Shown here: piece after piece, positions 1 to 8,964 of the stretch | How positions within the stretch are numbered: the stretch's first letter is position 1 | Layout: each line of letters begins with the position of its first letter | Assembly (NCBI GenBank): GCA_963707145.1 | Contig: CAVPOQ010000003.1 | Span: 62,001 to 126,000 of the forward strand | Reading direction: 5' to 3' | DNA from: RPQJ01 sp963707145 | GTDB taxonomy: Bacteria; Pseudomonadota; Gammaproteobacteria; Steroidobacterales; Steroidobacteraceae | Length of the DNA stretch: 64,000 nt | Notes under the pieces: generated by a model | The model's database searches: none | What the model was told of the DNA's origin: nothing | What the model saw: the letters and a program-made list of their open reading frames with translations, nothing else | Program-made: the position numbers and the translations under genes

Positions 1-1147
1 GGCCAGTGCGGAAGCGCGTGAACTCTCGGTTCTGCAGCCGGGAGTACTCGTCGGTGTGGACCTTGCCGACCTGCAACCGCTGCATGGTCGCGGCGTCCGG
101 GTAGATCGTGGGGTCGTCGCGCAGCTCGGCGGGGACCAGGGCGGTGCCTGATGCGTTCGCATTCGCGAAGCCGGTGGCCTCCGTGATGCGGGCGATCACC
201 TCGGGGCGCATCAGGAAGTCGATCAGCCGATGGGCGTTGCGCGGGCGCGCTGCGTCGGCAGGGATCGCGAGCACGTCGACCCACAGCATCGAACCTTCGT
301 TCGGCACGACGTAGCGGATCTCGACCTTGCGCCCATTCTCCTGCGCCAGTTTTCGCGCCAGATGGAAATCGCCATTGACGCCGATCGCGATGCACGCCTG
401 GCCGTCGACCATCTGCTGAGTCACGGTCGAGGCGGTGATTTCCCGCAGGTACGGGCGAATCGCCATCAGCACCTCCATCGCGGCGGCGAGATCTTCCGGA
501 CGTTCGCTGTTCGGGTCGCGGCCGAGGTACAGCAGCGCTTCGCTGATCATGACCCAGGGCGCGTCTATTACGATGATGCCGCACTGCGCGAGCTTCGCGG
601 CGTAGCGCGGGTCGAACACCAGCCCCCAGGAGTCCGGCGCCGGACCACCGAGCGCCGCCTCGACCTTGGCAACGTCGTAGCCGTAGCCGAATGAGCCCCA
701 CAGGTACGGCACGGCGTGCTGGTTGCCCGGATCGTTGCGCGACAACTGCGCGAGCAGCCCCGGATCGAGGTGCCGGAGGTTCGGCAGCAGGCCCTTGTCG
801 AGCTTGCGATACACGCCTGCCCGGATCTGGCGCTCGATGAAATTGCTGCTCGGGACCACCAGATCGAGCCCGGTGTTGCCGACCAGCAGCCGGGACTCGA
901 GCACCTGGTTCAGCTCGTAGGTGTCGTAGTTCACGCGAATGCCGGTTTCGCGCGCGAAGTTCTCGAGCGTCTCGGGCGCGATTTCCTCGATGAAGTTCGC
1001 GAAGTTGAGCACCGGTTCCTCGCCGCCGGATGCGGCCGCCGCGTCTGTCGCAGTCGGGGTGCCCGGCTGCGGCGCACCCGGGCCGCAGCCGGCGGCGACT
1101 CCCGCCAATGCCAGCATCAGTGCCCGCGCGCCGTTGCGTGTGTGCAT
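1..1147 (-). CDS. PotF/PotD-like polyamine-binding lipoprotein, partial at left edge
   Basis: This open frame enters from the left edge on the minus strand; 382 codons are visible and only the last few C-terminal residues seem to be missing. It reads as a periplasmic solute-binding protein of an ABC transporter, closest in my memory to the putrescine-binding protein PotF. Shared features are the segments LDLVVPSSNFIERQ, GYGYDV and LGRDPNS, and the late FANAN...TIYPD block. The N-terminus MHTRNGARALMLALAGVAAGC is a lipoprotein signal with Cys21 as the likely lipidated residue, so the protein should be membrane-anchored. The ATG at 1147 is the only sensible start. It is transcribed divergently from the MFS gene at 1271. 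Permease and ATPase genes are not in view. Family placement is firm; putrescine rather than spermidine is inferred from overall similarity. Confidence 0.88.
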   Translation of the reverse strand, partial: MHTRNGARALMLALAGVAAGCGPGAPQPGTPTATDAAAASGGEEPVLNFANFIEEIAPETLENFARETGIRVNYDTYELNQVLESRLLVGNTGLDLVVPSSNFIERQIRAGVYRKLDKGLLPNLRHLDPGLLAQLSRNDPGNQHAVPYLWGSFGYGYDVAKVEAALGGPAPDSWGLVFDPRYAAKLAQCGIIVIDAPWVMISEALLYLGRDPNSERPEDLAAAMEVLMAIRPYLREITASTVTQQMVDGQACIAIGVNGDFHLARKLAQENGRKVEIRYVVPNEGSMLWVDVLAIPADAARPRNAHRLIDFLMRPEVIARITEATGFANANASGTALVPAELRDDPTIYPDAATMQRLQVGKVHTDEYSRLQNREFTRFRTG

Positions 1148-1270
1148 CGCTGCCGCTCCCGGTGTTCGAGCCAGCATACGCCGGTCGATGGTGCGCCGCG
1201 CCGCGCCGTGCGTGCCGGCCGGGCGAACTGCAGGTTGACGCGACGGCGCCGGCGCCAGACAGTGGCCGCC

Positions 1271-2470
1271 ATGCCCGAGGGCCGTGCCGCCGCTGCAACG
1301 ATCCGGAGCGCCCTGCCGCGCACCGTGGTCGTGCTCGGACTCGTCTCGCTGCTGAACGACGCGGCCAGCGAGATGATCACGCCACTGCTGCCGATCTTCC
1401 TGACGGCCACGCTCGGCGCCGGGCCGGCCATCGTGGGCTTCGTCGAGGGGCTGGCCGAAGCGACCGCAAGCGTGCTCAAGCTGGTCTCCGGCCGGCTGGC
1501 GGATCGGGGCGTGTCGGCCAAGGGGCTCGTGGTCGGAGGCTATGGCATCTCGAACGCCTGCCGGCCGCTGATCGGCCTCGCGACGGGGTGGCTGGCCGTG
1601 CTGCTGCTGCGCTTTCTCGACCGGGTCGGCAAGGGCCTGCGCACGGCGCCGCGCGACGCCTTCATCGCCTCCGCTGCGCACCCCGACCAGCGCGGCCGCG
1701 CCTTCGGTTTCCACCGGTCGATGGATCATGCCGGCGCCGTGATCGGGCCGCTGATCGCATTCGCACTGCTGGCATCGCAGGTCGACCTTCGGCACGTGTT
1801 CCTGGTCTCGGCGCTGCCGGGCGCGCTGGTGATCCTGCTGCTCGTATTCGGGCTGCCCGCGCAGCACGCGCCACTCGCCGCGCCGCCGAAGCGCTTCCGC
1901 TGGAGCGAACTGCACGGACGGCTCAGGGCGATGATCGTGGCCGCAGGGCTGCTCGCCCTGGCGAGCGTGCCCGAGGTGTTCGTGGTGCTGTGGGCCACCG
2001 AGGCCGGCATGGCCGTGACCTGGGTGCCACTCGTGTGGGCTGCCGCCAGTCTCGCCAAGATGGCGATCGCGATGCCGGCCGGCGTGCTGTCGGACCGGGT
2101 CGGCCGCGTGCCCCTGTTGCTCGGGGGTTGGGCGTTGCGGGTCGTCGTGCTGTTGCTGCTCGCCTTTGCCGAGCCGGGCGTGGTCGGTGTCTGGGCGCTG
2201 TTCATCGCGTATTCGGCAACGCTCGCGGTGACCGAGCCGGCCGAGCGTTCGCTGATCGGCGATCATGCCGACGAGCGCGAGCGCGGCACGGCCTACGGCC
2301 TGTATCACCTCACGGCCGGGCTGCTGGTGCTGCCGGGAGCACTGCTGTTCGGCGTGCTCTGGCAGGGGTTCGGGTCCGCCACGGCATTCGCGACGGCGGC
2401 CGCCGCAACGGCAATGGCCGGCGCGGTGCTGGTCGGGCTCGCGGGGACACGGTCGCGCGCTTCGCGGTGA
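1271..2470 (+). CDS. MFS transporter, full-length copy
   Basis: A 399-residue, hydrophobic, 12-helix-type major facilitator protein. The motif FLDRVGKGLRTAPRDAF (about residues 116-132) is the cytoplasmic loop signature of an MFS subgroup found in many proteobacterial efflux permeases. The frame is open further upstream, but that part is antisense to the PotF-like gene; the ATG at 1271 directly precedes the first hydrophobic stretch (VVVLGLVSLLNDAASEM) and is the natural start. Its C-terminal third is repeated, truncated, at 8610-8912 and 12921-13286, and a decayed IS91-family element starts about 110 bp after its stop. Substrate cannot be told from sequence. Confidence 0.85.
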   Translation: MPEGRAAAATIRSALPRTVVVLGLVSLLNDAASEMITPLLPIFLTATLGAGPAIVGFVEGLAEATASVLKLVSGRLADRGVSAKGLVVGGYGISNACRPLIGLATGWLAVLLLRFLDRVGKGLRTAPRDAFIASAAHPDQRGRAFGFHRSMDHAGAVIGPLIAFALLASQVDLRHVFLVSALPGALVILLLVFGLPAQHAPLAAPPKRFRWSELHGRLRAMIVAAGLLALASVPEVFVVLWATEAGMAVTWVPLVWAAASLAKMAIAMPAGVLSDRVGRVPLLLGGWALRVVVLLLLAFAEPGVVGVWALFIAYSATLAVTEPAERSLIGDHADERERGTAYGLYHLTAGLLVLPGALLFGVLWQGFGSATAFATAAAATAMAGAVLVGLAGTRSRASR

Positions 2471-2582
2471 GCCGTGGCCGGCGGCAGGGGGGGTCGGCCG
2501 CGCATACTCAGCTCTTCGAGGCGTGCCGGGCCAGTTGCGCTTTGAGTTGGAGTGAGGGGCGGCGCGTGCTGGCGCGCAGCGG

Positions 2583-3130
2583 CATTTCTGCCCGAACGCA
2601 CCTGCCTTCGGGCGCGACCCGGGTGGGAAGGGCGCCGAGGAGGGCGCGGTCAAGCCGGCAACGCCCCGCCATGTAGCGATGCGTTGGGCACAGCGCCTGA
2701 AGCGGGTGTTCGGGATCGAGATCGAGGCCTGTGCCCGCTGCGGCGGAGGGCTGAAGGTGATTGCGAGCATCGAGGGCCCGGCCGTCATCGCACGGATCCT
2801 TGCGCATCCGGATCGCACCTCCAGAACGTCGGAACCGGAACTGGCGCCGCTGGCCGCCCGGGCACCGCCGCTTCAGTCGGCGCTGCGGTGAGGCCGGAGG
2901 AAAAGGGCGTCGGCAATCAAGTCGAGCGGAGCACCTGCGGCGGATGCACGGCCGCGGGTCGGGAGCCCTGCGGCCGGTGCCAGGATCGATGGCGTTGACG
3001 GGGCGAGGCACGGGCCAGCTGGCGTCGCCGCGCAGGGCTGACGGGCCGATCAGGGCCTCGCGGCTGCCGTGCAGCGCATCCGCTCCAGGGTTACGGCCGG
3101 CAATCAGGGGCGTTTGAAAGTTCTATCCGC
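2583..3130 (+). mobile_element. IS91-family element remnant 1 (transposase C-terminus plus 3' end)
   Basis: Codons from about 2583 to the TGA at 2889-2891 encode the C-terminus of an IS91-type (HUH, rolling-circle) transposase. The recognisable part is WAQRLKRVFGIEIEACARCG followed by KVIASIEGPAVIARILAH and the ending RAPPLQSALR. The catalytic N-terminal part is gone. About 240 bp of non-coding element end follow, finishing in a terminal sequence shared with remnants 2 and 3 (TCAGGGGCGTTTGAAAG, then TATCCGC), after which the three copies diverge. It cannot transpose on its own. It sits between the MFS stop and the cytochrome gene at 3265. Confidence 0.75.
3065..3130 (+). repeat. IS91-type terminal repeat, copy 1
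   Basis: The segment from CGCATCCGCTCCAGG through GGGGCGTTTGAAAGTTC to TATCCGC recurs at 5790-5867 and 10045-10121. Similarity stops just after CCGC in all three copies, which marks the element boundary. It lies 3' of the transposase remnant, where IS91 relatives carry their replication origin (ori) end. Confidence 0.75.
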
Positions 3131-3264
3131 CCGCGAATGATTTCTCCTGCGCCGAACGTCCAACGTAGGCAGCGCTCACCAGCAAAGCGCGGGCAGGCGT
3201 CCGGCGCTCGGCCCCGGATCCCACGCGCAGGACGCGCGACCCTCATCAATGGAGCAGACTCACC

Positions 3265-4797
3265 GTGAACCCAACAAGACACACCGGCACCTTCATCCGA
3301 TGGACCGGCCTCCTGGTTCTCGGTCTCGGCTGCGCAACCCAGGCGCACGCCACGTCGTCGCTCTCATCGGCGTTCTCGGCGCTCTACCCCTCGTCCGGAA
3401 CCCGGACAGCCGCTGGCTGCAACACGTGCCACGCCGGACAGACGTCGGTGAACTCGCTGAATTCCTACGGCCGCGACCTGCGCGCCACCAGCGCGGCGAG
3501 TGCGGCCCTGCGGCTCGCGGCGATCGAGAGCGTCGATTCCGACAAGGAAGGCCACAGCAACCTGGCCGAGATCACTGCCAGCGCCCAGCCCGGCTGGTGC
3601 GTGGCGACGGCGCCGAACTGCGACAACAACGGCCGCACGCCGCCCTCCGGCGTCAGCGTTCTCGACCCGCCGGCCACGAACCAGGCGCCCGTCGCGCGGT
3701 CCGGCGGGCCGTACAACGGCACGCTCAACGTGGCCGTTGCCTTCAACGGCACGGCGTCGAGTGACCCCGACGGCTCGATCGCGAGTTACGCCTGGAACTT
3801 CGGCGACAGCTCAACGGGCACGGGCGCAACGCCCTCGCACACTTACACTGGCGTCGGCACCTACACGGTCACGCTGATTGTCACGGACAACGGCGGCCTC
3901 ACGAACACGGTGACGACCACCGCCTCGATCTCGACCAGCAGCGGCCCGCAGGCGCCGGTCGCGCGGCCCGGTGGCCCTTACAGCGGAGTGGTCAATGCCT
4001 CCGTGTCGTTCGACGGCTCGGCCTCCACGGACGCGGACGGCCACATCGTCAGCTACGACTGGAACTTCGGTGACAACGGCACTGCCTCCGGTGCGCAGGT
4101 GATGCACGCCTATGCGGCGGCCGGCACCTACACCGCGACCCTGACGGTGACGGACGATACGGGACTGACGGCGCACGCCACGGCCACCGTGACGATCGCG
4201 GCTCCGTCCAGTGACGGCGAGACGCTGTACTTGCTGAACTGCGCCGACTGCCACGGTGATCCGTGGGGCGGCCCGGCAGTCGATGCCGCGTTGTCCGGGA
4301 CAAAGCGCGTGGCTGGCGCGCGCTCGTGCACGATCCACGGTGCCATCTTCGGCACGAGCGTGTTCCCGGGCGGCGTGCACGCCATGGTGGACTACGGCAA
4401 CCAGTCGCTGTCGACGGCCTCCGTCGATGCGATCGCCACGTACCTGAACTCAGGCAGCGTGAGCGGCGAACAGCGTTACGTGACGGCCTGCGCCGGCTGC
4501 CACGGCAACGACGCGCGCGGCGGCCGCACGGGTCACGGCGTGACTGGCGCGGGCACCGGCAGCATCCGCGAAGGCATCCAGGAAGCGCGCGCCATGAAGT
4601 ACCTGGACTGCGTGCCGGATTCGGACGTGAACCAGATGTCCTCGTACCTCAAGACGCTGGGCTCCGGCGGTGGTGGTGGTGGCGGCGGCGATGAAGGTGA
4701 AGGAGGCGGCGGCGGCGGCGGCGCAGCGGACCTTGGCCTGGTCGCCGGTCTGGCGCTGTTGGGGATGGCGCGGCGGAGGCGGCCACGATCGTCGTGA
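3265..4797 (+). CDS. Exported multihaem c-type cytochrome with two PKD domains and a GlyGly-CTERM-like tail
   Basis: A 510-residue protein starting at GTG (GGAG sits about 11 nt upstream). A signal peptide (TGLLVLGLGCATQAHA) is followed by three haem-binding CxxCH sites: CNTCH at residue 52, CADCH at 326 and CAGCH at 409. Between the first and second lies an Asp-rich DSDKEGHSN segment and two tandem PKD domains (roughly 145-225 and 230-312; each has the YxWNFGD core and an HxYxxxGxYTxTLxVTD ending). The C-terminus is a glycine-rich linker, a short hydrophobic segment and RRRR, the layout of GlyGly-CTERM sorting tails processed by rhombosortase. Function is probably surface or periplasmic electron transfer; PKD domains suggest binding to polymers or other proteins. 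It is flanked by IS remnants, so it is likely acquired cargo. Confidence 0.85.
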   Translation: MNPTRHTGTFIRWTGLLVLGLGCATQAHATSSLSSAFSALYPSSGTRTAAGCNTCHAGQTSVNSLNSYGRDLRATSAASAALRLAAIESVDSDKEGHSNLAEITASAQPGWCVATAPNCDNNGRTPPSGVSVLDPPATNQAPVARSGGPYNGTLNVAVAFNGTASSDPDGSIASYAWNFGDSSTGTGATPSHTYTGVGTYTVTLIVTDNGGLTNTVTTTASISTSSGPQAPVARPGGPYSGVVNASVSFDGSASTDADGHIVSYDWNFGDNGTASGAQVMHAYAAAGTYTATLTVTDDTGLTAHATATVTIAAPSSDGETLYLLNCADCHGDPWGGPAVDAALSGTKRVAGARSCTIHGAIFGTSVFPGGVHAMVDYGNQSLSTASVDAIATYLNSGSVSGEQRYVTACAGCHGNDARGGRTGHGVTGAGTGSIREGIQEARAMKYLDCVPDSDVNQMSSYLKTLGSGGGGGGGGDEGEGGGGGGGAADLGLVAGLALLGMARRRRPRSS

Positions 4798-4826
4798 CCG
4801 GCCGTCGATCAGGCGCTGCCACACGG

Positions 4827-5489
4827 TCAGACGAGTACGGCCTGAACAGGCCGGCGCATGGATAGCGGCATCGCAGGCCCCCGGCCGAAACGCACGACAA
4901 GATCCGGCCGCAGGGCGCCGAGGCCGACCGCACCAGCAGATTGTGGCCGGATCGTCCCGACCTCGACGGGCTGATTCAAGAAGGCATTGCGCACGCCGAG
5001 CGCCGTGGCCTGCAGCGCAAACCGCTCGTAGCAGCGGCCGGCTTCGATCCAGTGCGCCATGTCGCTCGCATCGGACACGAATACGGCGATGCCGGCCGAA
5101 GTGCGGGCTTGCCTCGCGTAGCGCTCGTTCTCGGCCTTTGCCGTTAGGAACACGCTCATGAGTCGACTACCCAGCCAGCGCGGCAGCACCGGGGCGCCGG
5201 TCGCGCCGGAAGAAAAAGGGCCGTCACCGGTGCGCTCCGCCTCACCCGCCCCGAAGCGGATCCAGGCCTTGAGTTCGGCGACGAATGCCGGGTCGCTCAT
5301 CTGAGCGGTGCTCCCAGCGACCACGTACTTCAGCACTTTCTCCATCGCGTCTCGCCCGGTCAGCAGCATGACGCGCACGCCATGGCCGGATCCCGCCATT
5401 TCGAGTAGCCGCAGTTCGTTGTTCGAGATCGGCCTGCCGTCGTAGCCGCCGCGCGTGCATTGACGCTCGGCAATGGCCTGGAACAGTGG
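4827..5489 (-). pseudogene. Acg-family nitroreductase, C-terminal fragment truncated by IS91 remnant
   Basis: The minus-strand frame encodes the C-terminal part of an Acg-type, FMN-dependent nitroreductase. Visible are PLFQAIAERQCTRGGYDGR, LKYVVAGSTAQMSDPAFVAE, a YERFALQATALGVRNAFLNQ block and the ending PDLVVRFGRG...RRPVQAVLV. An ATG at 5399 exists, but homologous sequence continues upstream of it to about 5489, where it meets sequence reading as IS91 transposase on the other strand. The N-terminal half, with most of the fold, is missing, so the product would not be functional. The tail is convergent with the cytochrome gene, 29 bp away. Confidence 0.75.
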
Positions 5490-5867
5490 CGACGCTGGCG
5501 AGGTTGGCCGCGTTGGTGCCGCCGCCGCGGATGCACCTGGCGCGCTATCACGGGGTGTTCGCGCCGCTGGCCGCCCGCGCGCCGCCGGTTCACTCGGCGC
5601 TGCGGTGACGCCGGAGGAAGAGGGCGTCGGGGATCAGATCGAGAGCAGCACCTGCGCCGCCAGGACGGCCGCGGGGTGGGCCCAGTTGCACCCGGTGAGG
5701 GGCCGCACGCGATGGAGCGGGGATTCATCGATCACTGGGCGTGGCGGACCGGGCTGACGGGCTGATCGGAGGGCTCGCGTCCGCCCGCGCAGCGCCTCCG
5801 CTCCAGGCGTCCGGCCTCCAGCCCGCAGCCCGCAGCGGCAATGAGGGGCGTTTGAAAACACTAACCG
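5486..5867 (+). mobile_element. IS91-family element remnant 2 (internally deleted)
   Basis: In the frame 5486-5608 the translation is TLARLAALVPPPRMHLARYHGVFAP running straight into LAARAPPVHSALR and a stop. The first part is the strongly conserved IS91 transposase segment (VPxPRxxxxRYHGVFAP); the second is the extreme C-terminus also seen at 2855-2891. The join falls at a GCGCCG shared by both sequences, so about 100 or more residues were removed by a short-homology deletion. The following 260 bp match the end region of remnant 1, and the terminal repeat finishes at about 5867. The left border cuts the nitroreductase. Confidence 0.75.
5790..5867 (+). repeat. IS91-type terminal repeat, copy 2
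   Basis: The segment CGCCTCCGCTCCAGGCGTCC through GGGGCGTTTGAAAACAC to TAACCGC is the second copy of the element end. Unrelated sequence begins directly after it. Confidence 0.7.
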
Positions 5868-6316
5868 CGCAATCGGGCTTGGTGCCGGTCGGGGGGAACG
5901 CCGGCCGCGGTGCCCCGGCAATTCGCTGTCGGCATCTGACTGGCACCATGCATGGTGCGGCTCGGTCCATTGGTTGCGAACTCGCGCGCAACGCGTCCGT
6001 TGAGCCCCATCCCGGCTCGATTGACGGCCTCAATTCTTCGTGGTCTATTTGGACCAAACGAATGACGGCTCCGGGAGGCGCCAAACATGACCAAGCATGT
6101 TGAACTGGTCGCCGGGACTTTGGCGATTGCGTGTCTGCATGCATGCGCGTTGGCGGCCATGACAGGGGTGCTCTCCCGGCTTCGGTGCAATCAACGTTTG
6201 GCACAGGCGTCGACCTGACAGCGCGGCGCCACATCAGCACTCCGAGTACGTCGACGCGCTCAGCCCGTCGTTCTGCCTGCAGTCGCGCGGTCGAGGTGCA
6301 CGTGTGGGGCTTGCGT
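5868..6316. other. Non-coding stretch between IS91 remnant 2 and the S9 peptidase
   Basis: I see no convincing gene here. A short open frame begins at ATG 6087 (MTKHVELVAGTLAIACLHAC...), about 40 codons with a signal-peptide-like start, but it has no recognisable family and runs out before the peptidase. Base composition is somewhat lower in GC than the neighbouring core genes, in keeping with acquired DNA. Confidence 0.4.
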
Positions 6317-8401
6317 ATGCTCGGGAGCGCACGTTTCTGCGGAGTATTGGTCCTCGTTCTCTGCTGCCTCGCTACTCCGCTTTTCGCGCATTCTCCTCCG
6401 CTTGTCGACGCCAAGGCAGAGTCGAAGCCTGGCCGGGCGCTCGCGCTCGAAGATCTCTTCTCCGAGCTCAGCGTGGTCGACGCGGCGTTGTCGCCGTCGG
6501 GACGCTATCTCGCAGTGATCTTGCGTCAACCGGACGAGGACCGGCTTCTCACGTACGACCTGACGACCGGCGACAAGAAATACATCCAGCGCGTGGCCGT
6601 GAACCAGGCCGGGCATGCGCTATCGCTGCGCATGGGCACGGTGTACTGGAAGTCCGACGATCGCATCCTGTGCCGGTTGCACGTGCGGCCCAACGAGGGC
6701 GCGAGCATCTACTCAATGCCGACTTCCACGATCGGCAAACTCGGGGACCGCCTGTTCGCGATCAACCGCGACGGCAGCCACTTCGTCATGCTGCTCGCGG
6801 GGAACCGTGACACCGCACTCGCTGGCGCGTTCAATCTTGGCGACATCGCGAGCTTCCTCCACCACGACCCGAACCACGTCCTGATGGAGCTCGACGGCTA
6901 CAACGGCCGCAGCCTCTTCAAAGTCAATCTCGAAACGGGCAAAGGCGAGCAGCTCGAGCCGCCGCTGCTGAGCGTCGTTGGCTGGTGGCTCGATCTCGGG
7001 GGTAACCCCGTCGTACGCGTTACAGTCTCTACCGGCACCGTCCGCCTGTTCCGCAAGCAAGACGACAAGTGGGTGCAGTTCATGAAGATGCGCATCCGCG
7101 AAATGAAGGAGCGGCCCGAGTACGAACCCGTCGGTCCCTCCGACCAGCAAGGCAAGTACTACGTGCTCGCGCGACCGCCCGGCAGGGACCGCATCGGCCT
7201 TTACTTGTACGACCTCGAGAAGGGGCAGTTCGGCGACCCGATCGTTGAGAACACCCAGTACGACCTCTCCTCGGCGCGCATCGCGCGTGACGGCAAGCGC
7301 ATCCTGTATCACTGCTACACGGCGCACGTGCGTGTCTGTGAGTTCGCCGACCAGCGGTTAGACAGCCACATGCGCGGACTGCGCCGCTTCTTCGAGGACA
7401 CCGCAAACGTCCATGTCTACGATGCGTCGCAAGATTCGCAGACCTTCCTGCTCTATGTGGAAGGTCCGCGCGATCCGCCGGCCTACTTCTACTACCACGT
7501 CGATGCGAAGCATATCGAAGGGGTGAGCCTCGAACGCACGAAGCTCACCGACATGTTGCGGCCGGGCGTGACCATCGTGCATTACACAGCACGTGACGGC
7601 ACGGCGGTTACGGGCTACCTCACTACGCCTGGCAACGCGCCAAAGGGGACGAAACTGCCGGTCGTGGTCTACCCGCACGGTGGTCCAGAAATGCGCGACC
7701 ACCTGAGTTTTGACCCGTGGGTGCAGTACTTTGCCGCGCGCGGCTATGCAGTCTTCCAGCCGAACTTCCGTGGTAGCGACGGATTCGGCAGAGCCTTCGC
7801 CGAGAGCGGCTACGGCGAATGGGGCCGCAAGATGCAGGACGACATCACGGACGGGGTGAATTACCTGGGAACGGCGGGCCTCGTCGATCCAGGGCGCGCA
7901 TGCATCGTCGGCGCGTCCTACGGCGGCTATGCCGCGCTTGCCGGCGCGGCTCTGACCCCTGATCTCTACAAGTGCGCGGTGTCCATCAGCGGGATCTCCG
8001 ATCTCGACGATTTCATCGGCTGGCGCAAGCGCAACTGGGGACGCGATTCCGATGGGTACACATACTGGCTCAAGGCGATCGGGGATCCCGAAAACGACGA
8101 GCAGAAGCTGCGCGAGGTCTCGCCATCGCAAATCGCTGACAGGATCAAGATCCCGATCCTGCTGATCCACGGCACCCAGGACAACGTCGTGCCCATTGCT
8201 CAATCGCGTGCGATGAAGAAGGCGCTCGAGAAGTCCGGTCGCAGGACTGAGCTCATCGAGCTAAAGAACGAAGGCCACTCCTACTGGAGCGACGAGACTG
8301 AAATACGCGCGCTATCGAGCATCGATGCGTTCCTATGGAATCACCTTGGGGCCGGTTACGGATCGACGACGCCACCAGCAGCGCGCGGAGCGAAGAAATA
8401 G
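6317..8401 (+). CDS. Exported S9-family prolyl oligopeptidase-type serine peptidase
   Basis: A 694-residue protein when started at ATG 6317, which opens a clear signal peptide (CGVLVLVLCCLATPLFA); the frame is open upstream but that part has no protein character. Residues about 40-420 form a beta-propeller-like N-terminal region (LSPSGRYLAVIL, YDLTTGDKKYI), and the C-terminal third is an alpha/beta-hydrolase domain. Catalytic residues can be placed: Ser534 in GASYGGY, Asp622 in HGTQDNVVP and His654 in NEGHSYW. HGGP (oxyanion region) and NFRGSDGFG are also present. These are hallmarks of S9 acyl-aminoacyl or dipeptidyl peptidases acting in the periplasm. It stands alone between two remnants and is likely cargo of the IS-rich patch. 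Confidence 0.92.
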   Translation: MLGSARFCGVLVLVLCCLATPLFAHSPPLVDAKAESKPGRALALEDLFSELSVVDAALSPSGRYLAVILRQPDEDRLLTYDLTTGDKKYIQRVAVNQAGHALSLRMGTVYWKSDDRILCRLHVRPNEGASIYSMPTSTIGKLGDRLFAINRDGSHFVMLLAGNRDTALAGAFNLGDIASFLHHDPNHVLMELDGYNGRSLFKVNLETGKGEQLEPPLLSVVGWWLDLGGNPVVRVTVSTGTVRLFRKQDDKWVQFMKMRIREMKERPEYEPVGPSDQQGKYYVLARPPGRDRIGLYLYDLEKGQFGDPIVENTQYDLSSARIARDGKRILYHCYTAHVRVCEFADQRLDSHMRGLRRFFEDTANVHVYDASQDSQTFLLYVEGPRDPPAYFYYHVDAKHIEGVSLERTKLTDMLRPGVTIVHYTARDGTAVTGYLTTPGNAPKGTKLPVVVYPHGGPEMRDHLSFDPWVQYFAARGYAVFQPNFRGSDGFGRAFAESGYGEWGRKMQDDITDGVNYLGTAGLVDPGRACIVGASYGGYAALAGAALTPDLYKCAVSISGISDLDDFIGWRKRNWGRDSDGYTYWLKAIGDPENDEQKLREVSPSQIADRIKIPILLIHGTQDNVVPIAQSRAMKKALEKSGRRTELIELKNEGHSYWSDETEIRALSSIDAFLWNHLGAGYGSTTPPAARGAKK

Positions 8402-8409
8402 AGAGGCGC

Positions 8410-8429
8410 CCCGGTACGCAAGTGCCGGG
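8410..8429 (+). terminator. Stem-loop right after the peptidase stop
   Basis: CCCGGTAC, a GCAA tetraloop and GTGCCGGG form an 8-bp stem (one wobble pair) starting 9 nt after the stop codon. There is no T-run, so it may be a terminator of the weak type or an mRNA 3' stabiliser. Confidence 0.4.
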
Positions 8430-8609
8430 ACTGTGAATTGTCAATGCAGAGCCGACCGCAACGGTGAACATCTAAGAATCCAGACAGGAGGTCGGCGGCC
8501 AGACGCGCCGCTAAGAATGTAGTTAGGCATCCATGAGAGCTCTGGCGCCAATTCTCGCTCGTCCCTTGGCCTCATGCGCATCTGCACCGCCGTCGGCCTT
8601 CCAGGCGGC

Positions 8610-8912
8610 ACTCGGGCGCGTGCCCCTGCTGCTCGGGGGCTGTTCGTCGCGTATTCGGCGACGCTGGCCGTGACCGAGAGGGCCGAGCGTTCGCTGATCG
8701 GCGACCATGCCGACGAGCGCGCGCGCAGCACGGCCTGCGGCCAGTATCACCTCACGGCCAGGCCGCGCGTGCTGCCGGGAGCGCTGCTGTTTGGTGTGCT
8801 CTGGGAGCGGTTCGGGTCCGCGACGGCGTTCGCGACGGCCGCCGCCGCAACGGCACTGGCTGGCGCGGTGCTGGTCGGGCTCGCGGGGACACGGTCACGC
8901 GCTTCGAGGTGA
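8610..8912 (+). pseudogene. Truncated copy 2 of the MFS transporter 3' end
   Basis: The frame ending at 8912 repeats the C-terminus of the transporter at 1271-2470: VAYSATLAVTE.AERSLIGDHADER, then HLTA...VLPGALLFGVLW and the same ending AGTRSRASR. It begins at GRVPLLLGG and is then missing about 24 residues relative to the other copies; the break lies between two GCTG tetranucleotides. Several substitutions hit conserved positions, so it is not under selection. The 15 bases after its stop match those after the stop of copy 1, and an IS5-type element follows. Confidence 0.8.
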
Positions 8913-8964
8913 GCCGTGGCCGGCGGCCGTCGATCCGCCCGGCTACGCTCGACACCGACCCTAG

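Noticed and set aside
2679..2891. Stand-alone small protein with a CARCGG zinc motif
   Set aside because: It is the C-terminal end of an IS91-type transposase, followed by the element's terminal repeat.
4668..4725. G-rich tract as a regulatory or repeat element
   Set aside because: It is the coding sequence of the Gly-rich linker in the cytochrome's C-terminal sorting tail.
5490..5530. Continuation of the nitroreductase as GTNAANLASV on the minus strand
   Set aside because: The opposite strand reads the strongly conserved IS91 segment LAALVPPPRMHLARYHGVFA, which explains this stretch better; the minus-strand reading would also need a frame change.
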